DNA of 64,000 bases, from NCBI RefSeq assembly GCF_000155475.1, contig NZ_DS990393.1, forward strand, positions 265,358 to 329,357. The letters are read 5' to 3'. Made by a program: the position numbers and the translations under genes. Below the pieces are notes generated by a model. The model ran no database searches. It was not told where the DNA came from and saw only the letters and a list, made by a program, of their open reading frames with translations. Of this stretch, positions 8,295 through 17,403 are shown piece after piece (the first letter of the stretch is position 1; the number at the start of each line of letters is the position of its first letter). This DNA comes from Helicobacter cinaedi CCUG 18818 = ATCC BAA-847. GTDB lineage: Bacteria; Campylobacterota; Campylobacteria; Campylobacterales; Helicobacteraceae.

Positions 8295-11200
8295 ATGTTA
8301 GCAAAAATTATTGAATTTTCCCTGCGTCAAAGAATGATTGTTATCCTTAGTGCGATTATGCTTTTTATATTTGGGACATATTCCTTTTTGACAATCCCCA
8401 TTGATGCCTTCCCCGATGTATCCTCCACACAAGTAAAAATTATCCTTAAAGCTCCGGGTATGGCACCAGAGGAAGTAGAAAATCGTGTCGTACGTCCTTT
8501 GGAGTTAGAACTGCTTGGCTTACCAAATCAAAAAAGTCTGCGTAGTCTTTCAAAATATGGAATCGCTGATATTACTATTGATTTTAATGATGGCACAGAT
8601 ATTTATTTGGCTAGAAATATGGTCAATGAAAAGCTCTCAATGGCTATGGGCGATTTGCCCTCCGGCGTGATTGGGGGACTAGCACCGATTGTAACGCCTT
8701 TGAGTGATATGTTTATGTTTACTATTGAAAGCACTGATGATTCAATCTCTGAAGTACAAAAGCGGCAACTCCTTGATTTTACAATCCGCCCAGCATTGAG
8801 AAATATCAAAGGTGTAGCTGATGTCAATCGCCTAGGGGGCTATGCTAAAGCCATTGCGATTGTGCCGGATTTTGATGATATGGCACGACTTGGAATCACT
8901 ATTAGCGATTTGGAGCAGGTGCTAGAGGCAAATCTTAAAAATGACGGAGCTGGACGCGTATCACGAGATGGAGAAAGCTTCCTTGTCAAAGTACAGACAG
9001 GCTCTACAAATATAGAAGAGATTAAAAGCATTTCTATTATCACAAAGTTTGGATTCGTGCGTGTGGGGAATTTCTGTGATGTAATTGAAAGCCATATGAC
9101 ACGGCTTGGGCTTGTAACCATTGATGGTAAAGGTGAGACAACACAAGGCTTAGTGCTATCCCTAAAGGGTGCGAACTCACGCGATGCAATTAAAGAGATA
9201 AAAATAAAAATGGAAGAGCTCAAAGCCGAGCTACCTGAAAGTATAGACTTGCGGATTTTCTATGATAGATCCCAACTCACGCAAAAGGCTGTCAATAATG
9301 TCATCAAAACCCTTGCTGAAGCGGTTGTGCTTATTGTCATCTTACTCTTTTTGTTTTTAGGCGATGTGCGTGCGGCGGTGGCGGTGAGCGTGATTTTGCC
9401 TCTTGCTATTGCTGTGGCTTTTGTGATGATGAGCTATTATGGAATCTCGGCCAACCTTATGAGTCTTGGCGGACTTGCCATTGCGGTTGGAATCTTAGTA
9501 GATTCTGCAGTTGTAACGGTGGAAAATGCCTTTGAGAAGTTGAGTCTTGCTAAAAACTCGCCAAAGCTCCACACGATTTATCGTGCGTGCAAGGAAATCT
9601 CTGTATCCGTCTTTAGTGGAATCTTAATTATCATCATCTTTTTTGTGCCTATCCTTACACTTGAAGGCTTGGAGGGTAAATTCTTTGTCCCCCTAGCACA
9701 AACCATTGTTTTTGCCTTGCTTGGCTCGCTTATCTTATCAATGACGGTTATTCCGGTGATTAGCTCATTTGTGCTAAAGGCTTCCCAGCACCACGAGACT
9801 AAAGTTACGCAATTTTTCCACAAAACGTATGCACCAATGCTTGATTTTGCTCTCACAAAAACAAAATTTCTGCTTGTTGGTGCGGTGTGCTTCCTTGTCT
9901 TTAGCTTTTCGCTTTTTCCATTTATCGGCAGTGCGTTTATGCCAACGCTGCAAGAAGGCGATATTGTGCTAAACATTGAATCTAGCCCATCTATATCGCT
10001 TGAGCAAAGCCGTGATGTGATGCTTTTAATGCAAAAAGAGCTACTTTCAAAAGTGCCAGAAATTAAAAGTGTCGTCACAAGAACTGGAGCCGATGAAGTG
10101 GGACTTGATCCAGCAGGACCAAATCAAAGTGATGCCTTTATATCCTTTAAGCCAAAAGATGAGTGGGAAGCGGATTCTATGGAAGAGGTGGAAGAGAAAA
10201 TCCGCTCTGTTATCAATGAATTTAAAGGTATGAATATCGCCCTTGTGCAGCCCATTGATATGAGAATTTCAGAAATGCTTACCGGTGTGCGTGGGGATTT
10301 AGCCATTAAAATCTTTGGCTTAGAGATAGATAAGCTTAATGAGTTAAGCTCACAAATTGTGGATATTCTTAAAGGGATTCAAGGCTCTGCGGAAGTTTTT
10401 ACCACACTTAATAAAGGGGTGAATTATCTCCATGTAACGCCCCAGTATTCCGTTATGGCAAATACAGGAATCTCAAGCGATGAATTTACAAAATTTATGC
10501 GTTCAAGTCTGGAAGGCATAATGGTAACTTATATCCCGCAAGGCTTTGCGAGAATCCCCGTCATCATTCGCCAAGATTCTGATATTGCCACTGATATTAC
10601 AAAGCTTAAAAGTTTGCAGATGAGTTCCCTTGATGGCAATCCTGTGCCTATTAGCTCTGTGGCAAATATTAAAGAAGTAGATGGTCCCGTGCAGATTCAA
10701 AGGGAGCAAAGTAAGCGATACAGCGTTGTGCGAAGCAATGTCATTGGGCGAGATTTAGGCGGATTTGTGGAAGAAGCAAAGCAGAAAATCGCCGCACAAG
10801 TGCAGTTTCCAGAGGGCTATTCTATCACTTATGGTGGGCAGTTTGAAAACCAGCAACGCGCGAATAAAAGACTTTCAACCGTTATTCCACTGAGTATTTT
10901 AGCTATCTTTTTTATCCTCTTTTTTACTTTTAAATCCATTCCTTTGTCTTTGCTGATTTTGCTAAATATCCCATTTGCTGTTACCGGCGGACTTATATCG
11001 CTTTTTATCTCAGGCGAATATATCTCCGTCCCAGCATCTGTTGGCTTTATCGCACTTTTTGGTATCGCGGTGTTAAATGGTGTTGTAATGGTGGGTTATT
11101 TCTTACAGCTTTTAAAAGAAGGTTATGATCTTAATGATGTTGTGGTGATTGGAGCGAAACGGCGGTTGCGTCCGGTTTTGATGACAGCATTTATCGCCGG

Positions 11201-11360
11201 ACTTGGGCTTATCCCTATGCTTTTATCCACAGGTGTGGGAAGTGAAGTGCAAAAGCCCCTAGCGGTGGTGGTGCTAGGGGGGCTTGTTACCTCTTCAATG
11301 CTTACACTGCTTATTCTCCCACCACTTTTTAGAATCGTGGTACGAAAATTTGGAATCTAG
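8295..11360 (+). CDS. cznA: Heavy-metal efflux RND pump (CznA/CzcA-like)
   Basis: The 1021-residue inner-membrane proton antiporter has the classic RND layout: one membrane helix (about 13-31), a large periplasmic loop, a five-helix block, and a second copy of the same arrangement. The start (IDAFPDVSSTQV) and the membrane block with an ILVDSAVVTVENAF motif are typical of the HME branch, which exports Zn, Cd, Co, Ni or Cu/Ag. The exact metal cannot be read from sequence by eye; CznA is favoured by operon order and similarity to the H. pylori protein as I remember it. The last four bases overlap the convergent gene. Confidence 0.9.
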   Translation: MLAKIIEFSLRQRMIVILSAIMLFIFGTYSFLTIPIDAFPDVSSTQVKIILKAPGMAPEEVENRVVRPLELELLGLPNQKSLRSLSKYGIADITIDFNDGTDIYLARNMVNEKLSMAMGDLPSGVIGGLAPIVTPLSDMFMFTIESTDDSISEVQKRQLLDFTIRPALRNIKGVADVNRLGGYAKAIAIVPDFDDMARLGITISDLEQVLEANLKNDGAGRVSRDGESFLVKVQTGSTNIEEIKSISIITKFGFVRVGNFCDVIESHMTRLGLVTIDGKGETTQGLVLSLKGANSRDAIKEIKIKMEELKAELPESIDLRIFYDRSQLTQKAVNNVIKTLAEAVVLIVILLFLFLGDVRAAVAVSVILPLAIAVAFVMMSYYGISANLMSLGGLAIAVGILVDSAVVTVENAFEKLSLAKNSPKLHTIYRACKEISVSVFSGILIIIIFFVPILTLEGLEGKFFVPLAQTIVFALLGSLILSMTVIPVISSFVLKASQHHETKVTQFFHKTYAPMLDFALTKTKFLLVGAVCFLVFSFSLFPFIGSAFMPTLQEGDIVLNIESSPSISLEQSRDVMLLMQKELLSKVPEIKSVVTRTGADEVGLDPAGPNQSDAFISFKPKDEWEADSMEEVEEKIRSVINEFKGMNIALVQPIDMRISEMLTGVRGDLAIKIFGLEIDKLNELSSQIVDILKGIQGSAEVFTTLNKGVNYLHVTPQYSVMANTGISSDEFTKFMRSSLEGIMVTYIPQGFARIPVIIRQDSDIATDITKLKSLQMSSLDGNPVPISSVANIKEVDGPVQIQREQSKRYSVVRSNVIGRDLGGFVEEAKQKIAAQVQFPEGYSITYGGQFENQQRANKRLSTVIPLSILAIFFILFFTFKSIPLSLLILLNIPFAVTGGLISLFISGEYISVPASVGFIALFGIAVLNGVVMVGYFLQLLKEGYDLNDVVVIGAKRRLRPVLMTAFIAGLGLIPMLLSTGVGSEVQKPLAVVVLGGLVTSSMLTLLILPPLFRIVVRKFGI

Positions 11361-11836
11361 GCAAAATCGCCTAGAGTGGCGTTAAGCTTTTGACACAGGG
11401 CTAGATTTTTAGGCAAAGATTCTAGGCTTTTTTGCTTGAACTCTACAAAACCTAGATTTGTAATCACGCTAGATTCTACAAACACGCATTCTTCAGCATT
11501 TAAATCTATGGCGATATTTTTAGCCCTAAAATGCTCTTGTAAAGATTCCAGCTTGCTAGCGTTATTCTCTAGCTTCTCACTCTCTACATACATCACCCCG
11601 CTCCAAAATCTCCCAGCAAAATAGCCCATAACCACGCTAAAGCAAGGCTTTTCTTGCGGCTGACATATCACATAATATTCCGCCATTTCACTATCTTGGC
11701 ATATTTTAAGCGAATATTTTTGCTTTTTTAGCTCATCGCTTAACACATTAAGACATAACCGCAATATCTCATCTTGAGCGATTATCATCTCACACGCCAT
11801 ATCCAACACTTTTGCGTTTAATACATTTTGTCGCAC
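11357..11836 (-). CDS. Hypothetical protein
   Basis: This is a soluble protein of about 159 residues, convergent with cznA and overlapping its end by four bases. The preferred start is GTG 11836, six bases after an AAGGA element; GTG 11842 overlaps that element. There are several cysteines and no signal peptide. I do not recognise the family. Confidence 0.6.
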   Translation of the reverse strand: MRQNVLNAKVLDMACEMIIAQDEILRLCLNVLSDELKKQKYSLKICQDSEMAEYYVICQPQEKPCFSVVMGYFAGRFWSGVMYVESEKLENNASKLESLQEHFRAKNIAIDLNAEECVFVESSVITNLGFVEFKQKSLESLPKNLALCQKLNATLGDFA

Positions 11837-11925
11837 ACGCACTCCTTTTTTAGAAAATTCATCTTTGCTTTACAAAGACAAGTGGAGTATAAAAAGTAAA
11901 GGTAAATATTACTTTTTTAATATTT

Positions 11926-12212
11926 TTAATAAAAATTAAGCAAAATTTGTGGGCATAAAAGTAACATTGTAGATAAGAATATTTGGAATAAAAGAATAAA
12001 AAAAGAGAATTGTCTTATAGGGGGGGGTACATTGAGTGGAAAATCTTTTATGAGCGGTGTAATGTTCCCATCTGCCCAAATCAATGCTTTTATTTTATAG
12101 CCACACCTTGTAAGTGGTGGCAACCCATAAACTTGCAAAGCATTTTTTTAAGTGTATTTTGTGCCATATAGCTACCCAAAAGTATTACTGTTGCAATAAT
12201 GTAAAACTTCAT
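11926..12212 (-). pseudogene. Small secreted or membrane-anchored protein split by a frameshift
   Basis: ATG 12212 follows an AGGAGGAGAG ribosome site. It opens a 40-residue frame with a hydrophobic start (MKFYIIATVILLGSY). One extra base in the A7 run (12143-12149 on the plus strand) would join it to a downstream frame containing LQVYGLPPLTRCGYK and ALIWADGNITP, which looks like real protein. That frame crosses a G8 run at 12020-12027. This is either a broken gene or a contingency gene switched by the A7 or C8 tracts. Function unknown. Confidence 0.45.
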
Positions 12213-12261
12213 ATAGCCTCTCTCCTCCTCTACTCACCCTTAAGTTTGCATATAACCCACA

Positions 12262-12864
12262 TTACTTAATCTCAAATCTTTGAAGCAAAGCGTTAAATGG
12301 CTCTTTGTATGGGTTAAAGTCGGCTATAATGTGTCCGCTTTGAGAATGCAGAATCTCTGCGTAGTTTTGCCAATAGGCTTGTGAGATTCTAGGATTAATC
12401 AGCTCATCATTTTGCGAGATACACACGCAGATTTTTATATCCTTTGGCGGAGGGATTTGTAATGCGTGGGCGTAGCTCTGCCAAGATTCTAAAGTGAGTG
12501 TAAATGCTTTTTGCGTGGTGGTGTTGGTTTGAGGCTTGTTAATGTATTTTTCAAGCTGGGCTAGGGGCGTTAAAACGGGATTAAAAAGCATCATCGCTTG
12601 AGGGGAGGGTATCTCAAAATATGGGGCAAAAAGCGTGAGTTGCCACAGGTAGAATGCCCCCAAAGAGTTGCCTACAAAGCAAAAAGGCTCATTTTCTTTA
12701 TATTCGCTTAGAAATTGTTCTTTTAAGCTATGGAGGTTTGCTATAAAGTCCCCGCCATTGTCATACACAAGCTGAAAAGGCGTGATGTCTAAGCCCTGTG
12801 AGATTCTAAAATAGGCTTGGCAATGGAGTGAAGAGTGGAATCCGTGAGAGTAGAAAAACTGCAC
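12262..12864 (-). CDS. YqiA/UPF0227-type alpha/beta-hydrolase esterase
   Basis: The 200-residue protein begins FFYSHGFHSS and has the nucleophile elbow GNSLGA with Ser67. A late Asp (QNDELI) and His (SGHII) complete a plausible triad. Size and layout fit the YqiA family of small esterases. It lies 18 bases downstream of the pseudouridine synthase on the same strand and may be cotranscribed. Confidence 0.75.
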   Translation of the reverse strand: MQFFYSHGFHSSLHCQAYFRISQGLDITPFQLVYDNGGDFIANLHSLKEQFLSEYKENEPFCFVGNSLGAFYLWQLTLFAPYFEIPSPQAMMLFNPVLTPLAQLEKYINKPQTNTTTQKAFTLTLESWQSYAHALQIPPPKDIKICVCISQNDELINPRISQAYWQNYAEILHSQSGHIIADFNPYKEPFNALLQRFEIK

Positions 12865-12882
12865 GATCGTCCCTTTTGTTAT

Positions 12883-13620
12883 CTAGCCTATATGAAATTC
12901 TTGCGGGAGTAGGGAAACAAACTCATAGTCTAAAAGGCGAATTTTATGTGCGTGGAGCATTAGCCGCTTGGCATTGTCATTTGTGTTGCCATAGAGTGTG
13001 TCGCCGACAATGGGGTGATTGATACTCTGGCAATGCACACGGATTTGGTGAGTGCGACCAGTGGTGATGATGGCTTGGGCTTGTGTCTTTTTGCCAACAA
13101 TGCTTAGGGGGGTTAGCTGTGTGTGAGCGGACAGCCCATTTTTATCAATGCGAGACTTGGCAAAGCCCTTTTTTATTGTGGATATGGGCTTATTAATGGT
13201 AATAGAATCTGCTAAGATTCCGTGTAGTAGGCAGATGTATTCCTTATAGACAGCCTGTTTTTTAAAGGCTTCTTTGGCTTTGAGATGAAAGGGGCTATTT
13301 TCTTGTATGAGTAAAATTACTCCGCTTGTTTGCTTATCAAGCCTGTGGAGTAAGCTCCAACCTTCAAACATATCGCTTAAATCATAAGATTCTATAAATG
13401 GGGGCTTATCAAGGGCTAAAATCTGCTTGTCTTCAAAAATGACTTTTGGCTTTTTTATCTCTGCCACTTCAAAATTCGCACTCAAGGGCAGTTCTAGCCT
13501 TGCGATAGTGATTTTTTTACCATTGCTTGATACAAGCCCTTTATCAATGAGAGACTTAGCGAGATTATGAGAAATGCACTTGGCTTTGGCTAGGAGCTTA
13601 TAGGCTTTGTCAGTTGGCAT
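12883..13620 (-). CDS. RluA-family pseudouridine synthase
   Basis: The protein is about 245 residues. It has an S4-like N-terminal region and the catalytic motif HRLDKQTSG (Asp at about residue 95). Later motifs are GRTHQIRVH and HPIVGDTLYG. It isomerises uridine to pseudouridine in rRNA or tRNA; the exact target is not clear. ATG 13620 is preferred over the in-frame TTG at 13626. It overlaps waaA by 11 bases. The same neighbours occur in H. pylori (HP0956-HP0959 region). Confidence 0.88.
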   Translation of the reverse strand: MPTDKAYKLLAKAKCISHNLAKSLIDKGLVSSNGKKITIARLELPLSANFEVAEIKKPKVIFEDKQILALDKPPFIESYDLSDMFEGWSLLHRLDKQTSGVILLIQENSPFHLKAKEAFKKQAVYKEYICLLHGILADSITINKPISTIKKGFAKSRIDKNGLSAHTQLTPLSIVGKKTQAQAIITTGRTHQIRVHCQSINHPIVGDTLYGNTNDNAKRLMLHAHKIRLLDYEFVSLLPQEFHIG

Positions 13621-14857
13621 TTTCAATCTTTTGTATAAGGGTAGTAAGCTTGTGAGCTGAATCTAATTTTATAGAGCTTTTTGGGAGTTCCTGCCACCTT
13701 GAGAGTGTGTCTTGCAAACTTTGAGGCGGGATTAGCACATAATTTTCCACAGATTCAAAAAGGGCGTATTGATTAAAAATATGCTCCCCGCTTATAAGCT
13801 TTGCGTGGAAAAAGGCTGGTTCAAGCGGATTATGTCCGCCGATATTTGGCATAAAGCTCCCACATAAAATTACCACATCGCTAATCGCATAGAGACTATT
13901 TAACTCGCCTAGCGTGTCAATCACAATGGCTTGCGCGTTGGATTCAAGTTTATGCTGTGAAAAAAGTGTCGTTTGAAAAAAGCTTTGCGTGAGTTCATAG
14001 ACTTCCTTAAACCGCTCTGGGTGGCGTGGAGCGATAAGAAGTAATGGGGTTTCTTGCGGGGTGTTTTCTTGGGATTGTGTGTTGGCACAAAGGGCTTTAA
14101 AGCTTTCTAAAATCAGCTTTTCTTCGCCCTTATGTGTGCTTGCCGCACAAAAGATAGGGCGATTTGGCTTTGTATAAGTGGCACTAAGGGTTGGGGTATT
14201 TAGCATTTTAAGATTCCCAAAAGAGCTGACATTTTTTGCCCCAAGGCTTTCTAACCGCTTTTTATCAACACTGCTTTGTGCTAAGACTTCATCAACAAAA
14301 GCAAAAATGCTTTGATAAAAGCCCTTAAAACGCTGATAGCTTTTAAGGGAGCGTTGTGAGATTCTAGCGTTAATAAGCAAAGTGTGGGCGTTGTGAGATT
14401 TTGCAACATAAAAAAGCATTTTCCATAATTCCGCTTCTGTTACGATGAGTGCTTGAATCTCGTGCAGATTCTTAGCCCAAAAGGGCAGAAAAATCTCAAA
14501 AGGCAAGTAACGCACCATAACGCACAAGCTGGAATCCTGCCTATTTGCATATAAGCGTTTGGCTTCATTAAAGCCCGTGTGTGTGATTGTGGTAATAAGA
14601 ATAGTGTAGGGTTTTGAATCTAGGGCTTTAAGCAGTGGCTCTAAAGACTTTATCTCGCCATAAGAACAAGCGTGAAACCATAAGTTTGGGGATTTTTCTA
14701 GCTTTTTTAACGCTTGAAATGGCGAAAATCTAGCCGGGATAGAATCTCTATGTTTGGCACGAAAGGCAGTGATACATAAAAGGGGGAGAGCGATAAGATA
14801 CAGCAAAAGGCAGGATAGAAAATATATACAAGGAAAGCTTGGTTTTGTGTTTTTCAC
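13610..14857 (-). CDS. waaA: 3-deoxy-D-manno-octulosonic acid (Kdo) transferase
   Basis: This 415-residue GT30-family protein adds Kdo to lipid A precursor on the cytoplasmic face of the inner membrane. An N-terminal membrane segment is followed by WFHACSYGE, a TEAELWK motif with the conserved acidic residue, and an APRHPER motif. The start is GTG 14857. It overlaps the pseudouridine synthase at its 3' end. Confidence 0.9.
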   Translation of the reverse strand: MKNTKPSFPCIYFLSCLLLYLIALPLLCITAFRAKHRDSIPARFSPFQALKKLEKSPNLWFHACSYGEIKSLEPLLKALDSKPYTILITTITHTGFNEAKRLYANRQDSSLCVMVRYLPFEIFLPFWAKNLHEIQALIVTEAELWKMLFYVAKSHNAHTLLINARISQRSLKSYQRFKGFYQSIFAFVDEVLAQSSVDKKRLESLGAKNVSSFGNLKMLNTPTLSATYTKPNRPIFCAASTHKGEEKLILESFKALCANTQSQENTPQETPLLLIAPRHPERFKEVYELTQSFFQTTLFSQHKLESNAQAIVIDTLGELNSLYAISDVVILCGSFMPNIGGHNPLEPAFFHAKLISGEHIFNQYALFESVENYVLIPPQSLQDTLSRWQELPKSSIKLDSAHKLTTLIQKIENAN

Positions 14858-14900
14858 TGCGTTTGTCCTGCCTTGCGTGTTTCCAAAAAAATGCCTGAGC

Positions 14901-15650
14901 TTATGCTTCTACTTCCTCTTTTTTGCTTACTGCTTTGCTTTCATTTTGTGGAGCGATATAGAGAATCCTGCCACAATGTGGGCAGTTGATAATATCACTG
15001 CCCTTAATGATTTCATTATAAATGGTGTCATTAAGCTTCATAAAGCAGCCACCACAGGCTTGTTTGAAAACCGGTACAACACTTGTATTCCCCGCCCATC
15101 GGCGAATCTTGGCATAAAATCCTGTAATTTTACTATCCATTTTTGCACTTAATGTTTCTTTTTTATCAAACAAATCTTGCTGTGCCTTTTTAATCTCTTG
15201 GACTTGGCTTTGAGTTTGGGATTCAAGCGTTTGGATAAGAGATTTTAGCTCTTCAAGCTGTGGGGCATAGGCATTTTTCTCTTCTTCTTTAGTGAGTTTC
15301 AACGCCTCAAGCCGCTCAATCTCACTATTTGAATGTGTCATATTTTCTTTAGCAATATCAGATTCTACATCTAAGGCACGGATTTCTTTTTCCGTTTTGA
15401 CTTCCTTTTGCTTTTTAGAGATTTGCTCTAATTTGGCTGAGGCATCTTGGATATTTCTGTCGTGATGAGCGATTTCAAGGTTTATGGCGTGGGCTTCTTG
15501 GTTAAGATTCTCAATATTTTTTAGAATCTGGGCTTGTTGGCTAAGCTTCTCATCAAGCTCACTGCGGATTTTTTGAATCTTTGGTCCTAACTCATCAATT
15601 TGTATATCATAAGCAGCCACTTGGATAAGGTCTTGTAAATGTTTATTCAT
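14901..15650 (-). CDS. HP0958-like coiled-coil zinc-ribbon protein (flagellar biogenesis)
   Basis: From ATG 15650, after an AAGGGA element, the product is 249 residues, close to the 254 of H. pylori HP0958. A long coiled coil fills the first ~170 residues. A C-terminal zinc ribbon carries CGGC and CPHC pairs. HP0958 stabilises RpoN and binds flaA mRNA, so it is needed for flagella. An upstream in-frame start at 15728 would overlap the Nif3 gene and lacks such a ribosome site. Confidence 0.85.
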   Translation of the reverse strand: MNKHLQDLIQVAAYDIQIDELGPKIQKIRSELDEKLSQQAQILKNIENLNQEAHAINLEIAHHDRNIQDASAKLEQISKKQKEVKTEKEIRALDVESDIAKENMTHSNSEIERLEALKLTKEEEKNAYAPQLEELKSLIQTLESQTQSQVQEIKKAQQDLFDKKETLSAKMDSKITGFYAKIRRWAGNTSVVPVFKQACGGCFMKLNDTIYNEIIKGSDIINCPHCGRILYIAPQNESKAVSKKEEVEA

Positions 15651-15681
15651 CGTGATTCCCTTGTGTTTTGGATTGTCTATT

Positions 15682-16470
15682 TCAGTCTGTAATGGAGCAA
15701 AAATAGAATGGATTTTTACAATCGGCAATTATAGCGTTATATCCTGCATTTTGCAAAATAGATTGAAAAATTTCTACAAAATATTTCTCGCTCTCATAAT
15801 GCCCCATATCAATAAGGTTTAGTCCATTGCTTTTAGCAATCATCGCATCGTGATGTTTAATATCGCCTGTGATAAGGCAAGTGTGGGGCTTTTGCGGAAT
15901 GCGTGAAGATAGGGGGCAGCCGCTCCCACACACAACATAGACTCCTTTAATGGAATCTAGGCTGCTAGATTCTTGTGTATTTTCATAAATATCATCGCCC
16001 TGTATGTAGCTTACTGCTTTTGCTTGGAGCTTTTGACACACCTGCAAGGCTAGATTTTTTAAGCTTATAGGCTTAATCTCCCCATACATAAAAAAATCCT
16101 GTGCTACAAAATGCTCCCATTGCAGAATCTTATGTGTAAGATAGGCGTTAAGATGAGATTTATCAAAATTTGTATGTAGGCTTATTAGGGCACAATTTTT
16201 ACGCAATAAAATAGAGATAAGATTGCTAGGGTAGCTCCGTGTGTGAATCTGCGTTAAGGGAGTGAAAATCAAAGGGTGGTGTGTAATAACAAGCGTGTTT
16301 GGCTTAAGATTCCTAGCAATATCAAGGGTAAGCTCAAGGCATACTACAATGTGGGAAAGTTCATCATCAAATCTGCCTAGATTTAAGCCACTTTTATCCC
16401 AAGATTCCTGCGTGTCAAAGGGCGAGATACTCTCGCATAAATCATAAATTTCTTTTAACTTGAACGCCAT
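15682..16470 (-). CDS. Nif3-like dinuclear metal center protein
   Basis: The 262-residue protein is of the Nif3/YbgI (GTP cyclohydrolase 1 type 2-like) family. The early ITHHPLIF motif supplies metal-binding histidines, and SLHTNFD and late GDIKHHD motifs follow. The family's physiological role is unsettled. It sits upstream of the HP0958-like gene in the same order as HP0959-HP0958. Confidence 0.88.
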   Translation of the reverse strand: MAFKLKEIYDLCESISPFDTQESWDKSGLNLGRFDDELSHIVVCLELTLDIARNLKPNTLVITHHPLIFTPLTQIHTRSYPSNLISILLRKNCALISLHTNFDKSHLNAYLTHKILQWEHFVAQDFFMYGEIKPISLKNLALQVCQKLQAKAVSYIQGDDIYENTQESSSLDSIKGVYVVCGSGCPLSSRIPQKPHTCLITGDIKHHDAMIAKSNGLNLIDMGHYESEKYFVEIFQSILQNAGYNAIIADCKNPFYFCSITD

Positions 16471-16503
16471 AAGCCCAACCTTAAAGCAAAATAAAGGGTG
16501 GCA

Positions 16504-17385
16504 TTATAACACAAAAGGTGTATCCTGATACACAGAAAAGTTAAGCCAATTTGAGAAAAGCACGCTCGCACTTGACTTCCACGATAATATAGGCTCATTA
16601 TCTTTGTCAAAATAATCAAGTGGTTTTGCTATCCCTAAGCCCCTAGCTTTATCGCGTTCATATTCTAATCGTAGCGTGTCTTTGGCGTATTCTGGGTGGG
16701 CTAGGATATAAAAGTCCCTTTCATCTTTTAACGCACTAATACCGCAAAGCTCACTCTCTAATAGAATTTTCAAACTAGATTTTCTAACCGCATTTTCATC
16801 AATCCCAGCGTGCCTTGAATGAGGCATTCTCACAATAGAATCTAGCCCATTTAAAAGCAAATCTTGCGTAATGATTCTGTGTGGAAACACACCAAACACC
16901 TTTTCTTTTAGCATAATCTTTGAAATATTGTGAAAGTGATATAGCCCTGCCATAGCCCCCCAGCACAGATACATCGTGCTTGTGCAATGGCTTTTTAGAT
17001 AGTCCATAATCTCTTGTAGCTCATTCCAATACGCCACATTTTCAAACTCCAAATGCTCAATGGGCGCACCTGTAACAATCGCTCCATCAAACCGCCGCCC
17101 TAAAATATCACTAAAATTCACATAGAATCTATCTAAATGGCTTTTTGGCGTGTTTGTGCCGATGTAACTAGCCGTAGATAAAAGCGTGATTTTCACCTGC
17201 AAGGGCGAGTTTGCAAGCAGACTTAGAATCTGATTTTCTGTCTCAATCTTTGTAGGCATAAGGTTGATTAAAAGCACTTCAAGCGTCCTAATATCTTGCG
17301 TTTTAGCCCTTTTTGCCCCCATAATAAAGGCATTTTGACTAAGTAGGGAATAGGCTGGAATATCTTCTGGGATAACAATTGGCAT
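16504..17385 (-). CDS. metA: Homoserine O-acyltransferase, probably acetyl-CoA specific
   Basis: The 293-residue MetA-family enzyme activates homoserine for methionine synthesis. The nucleophile is Cys141 in MYLCWGAMAG, and AHPEYAKDT carries the catalytic His. The specificity position in VTGAPIEHLEF holds Glu (residue 110). In the family Glu here goes with acetyl-CoA use and Gly with succinyl-CoA. The neighbouring metY, which uses O-acetylhomoserine, agrees. It starts after an AAAAGGAG element, 18 bases downstream of metY. Confidence 0.92.
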   Translation of the reverse strand: MPIVIPEDIPAYSLLSQNAFIMGAKRAKTQDIRTLEVLLINLMPTKIETENQILSLLANSPLQVKITLLSTASYIGTNTPKSHLDRFYVNFSDILGRRFDGAIVTGAPIEHLEFENVAYWNELQEIMDYLKSHCTSTMYLCWGAMAGLYHFHNISKIMLKEKVFGVFPHRIITQDLLLNGLDSIVRMPHSRHAGIDENAVRKSSLKILLESELCGISALKDERDFYILAHPEYAKDTLRLEYERDKARGLGIAKPLDYFDKDNEPILSWKSSASVLFSNWLNFSVYQDTPFVL

Positions 17386-17403
17386 TTTTGCTCCTTTTAG
17401 ATT

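Noticed and set aside
9578-10078. 166-residue frame antisense to the RND pump
   Set aside because: Lies wholly within a strongly conserved gene, low-quality composition, no ribosome site.
14754-15152. 132-residue plus-strand frame over waaA and the HP0958-like gene
   Set aside because: Antisense to two confirmed genes and without a recognisable domain.
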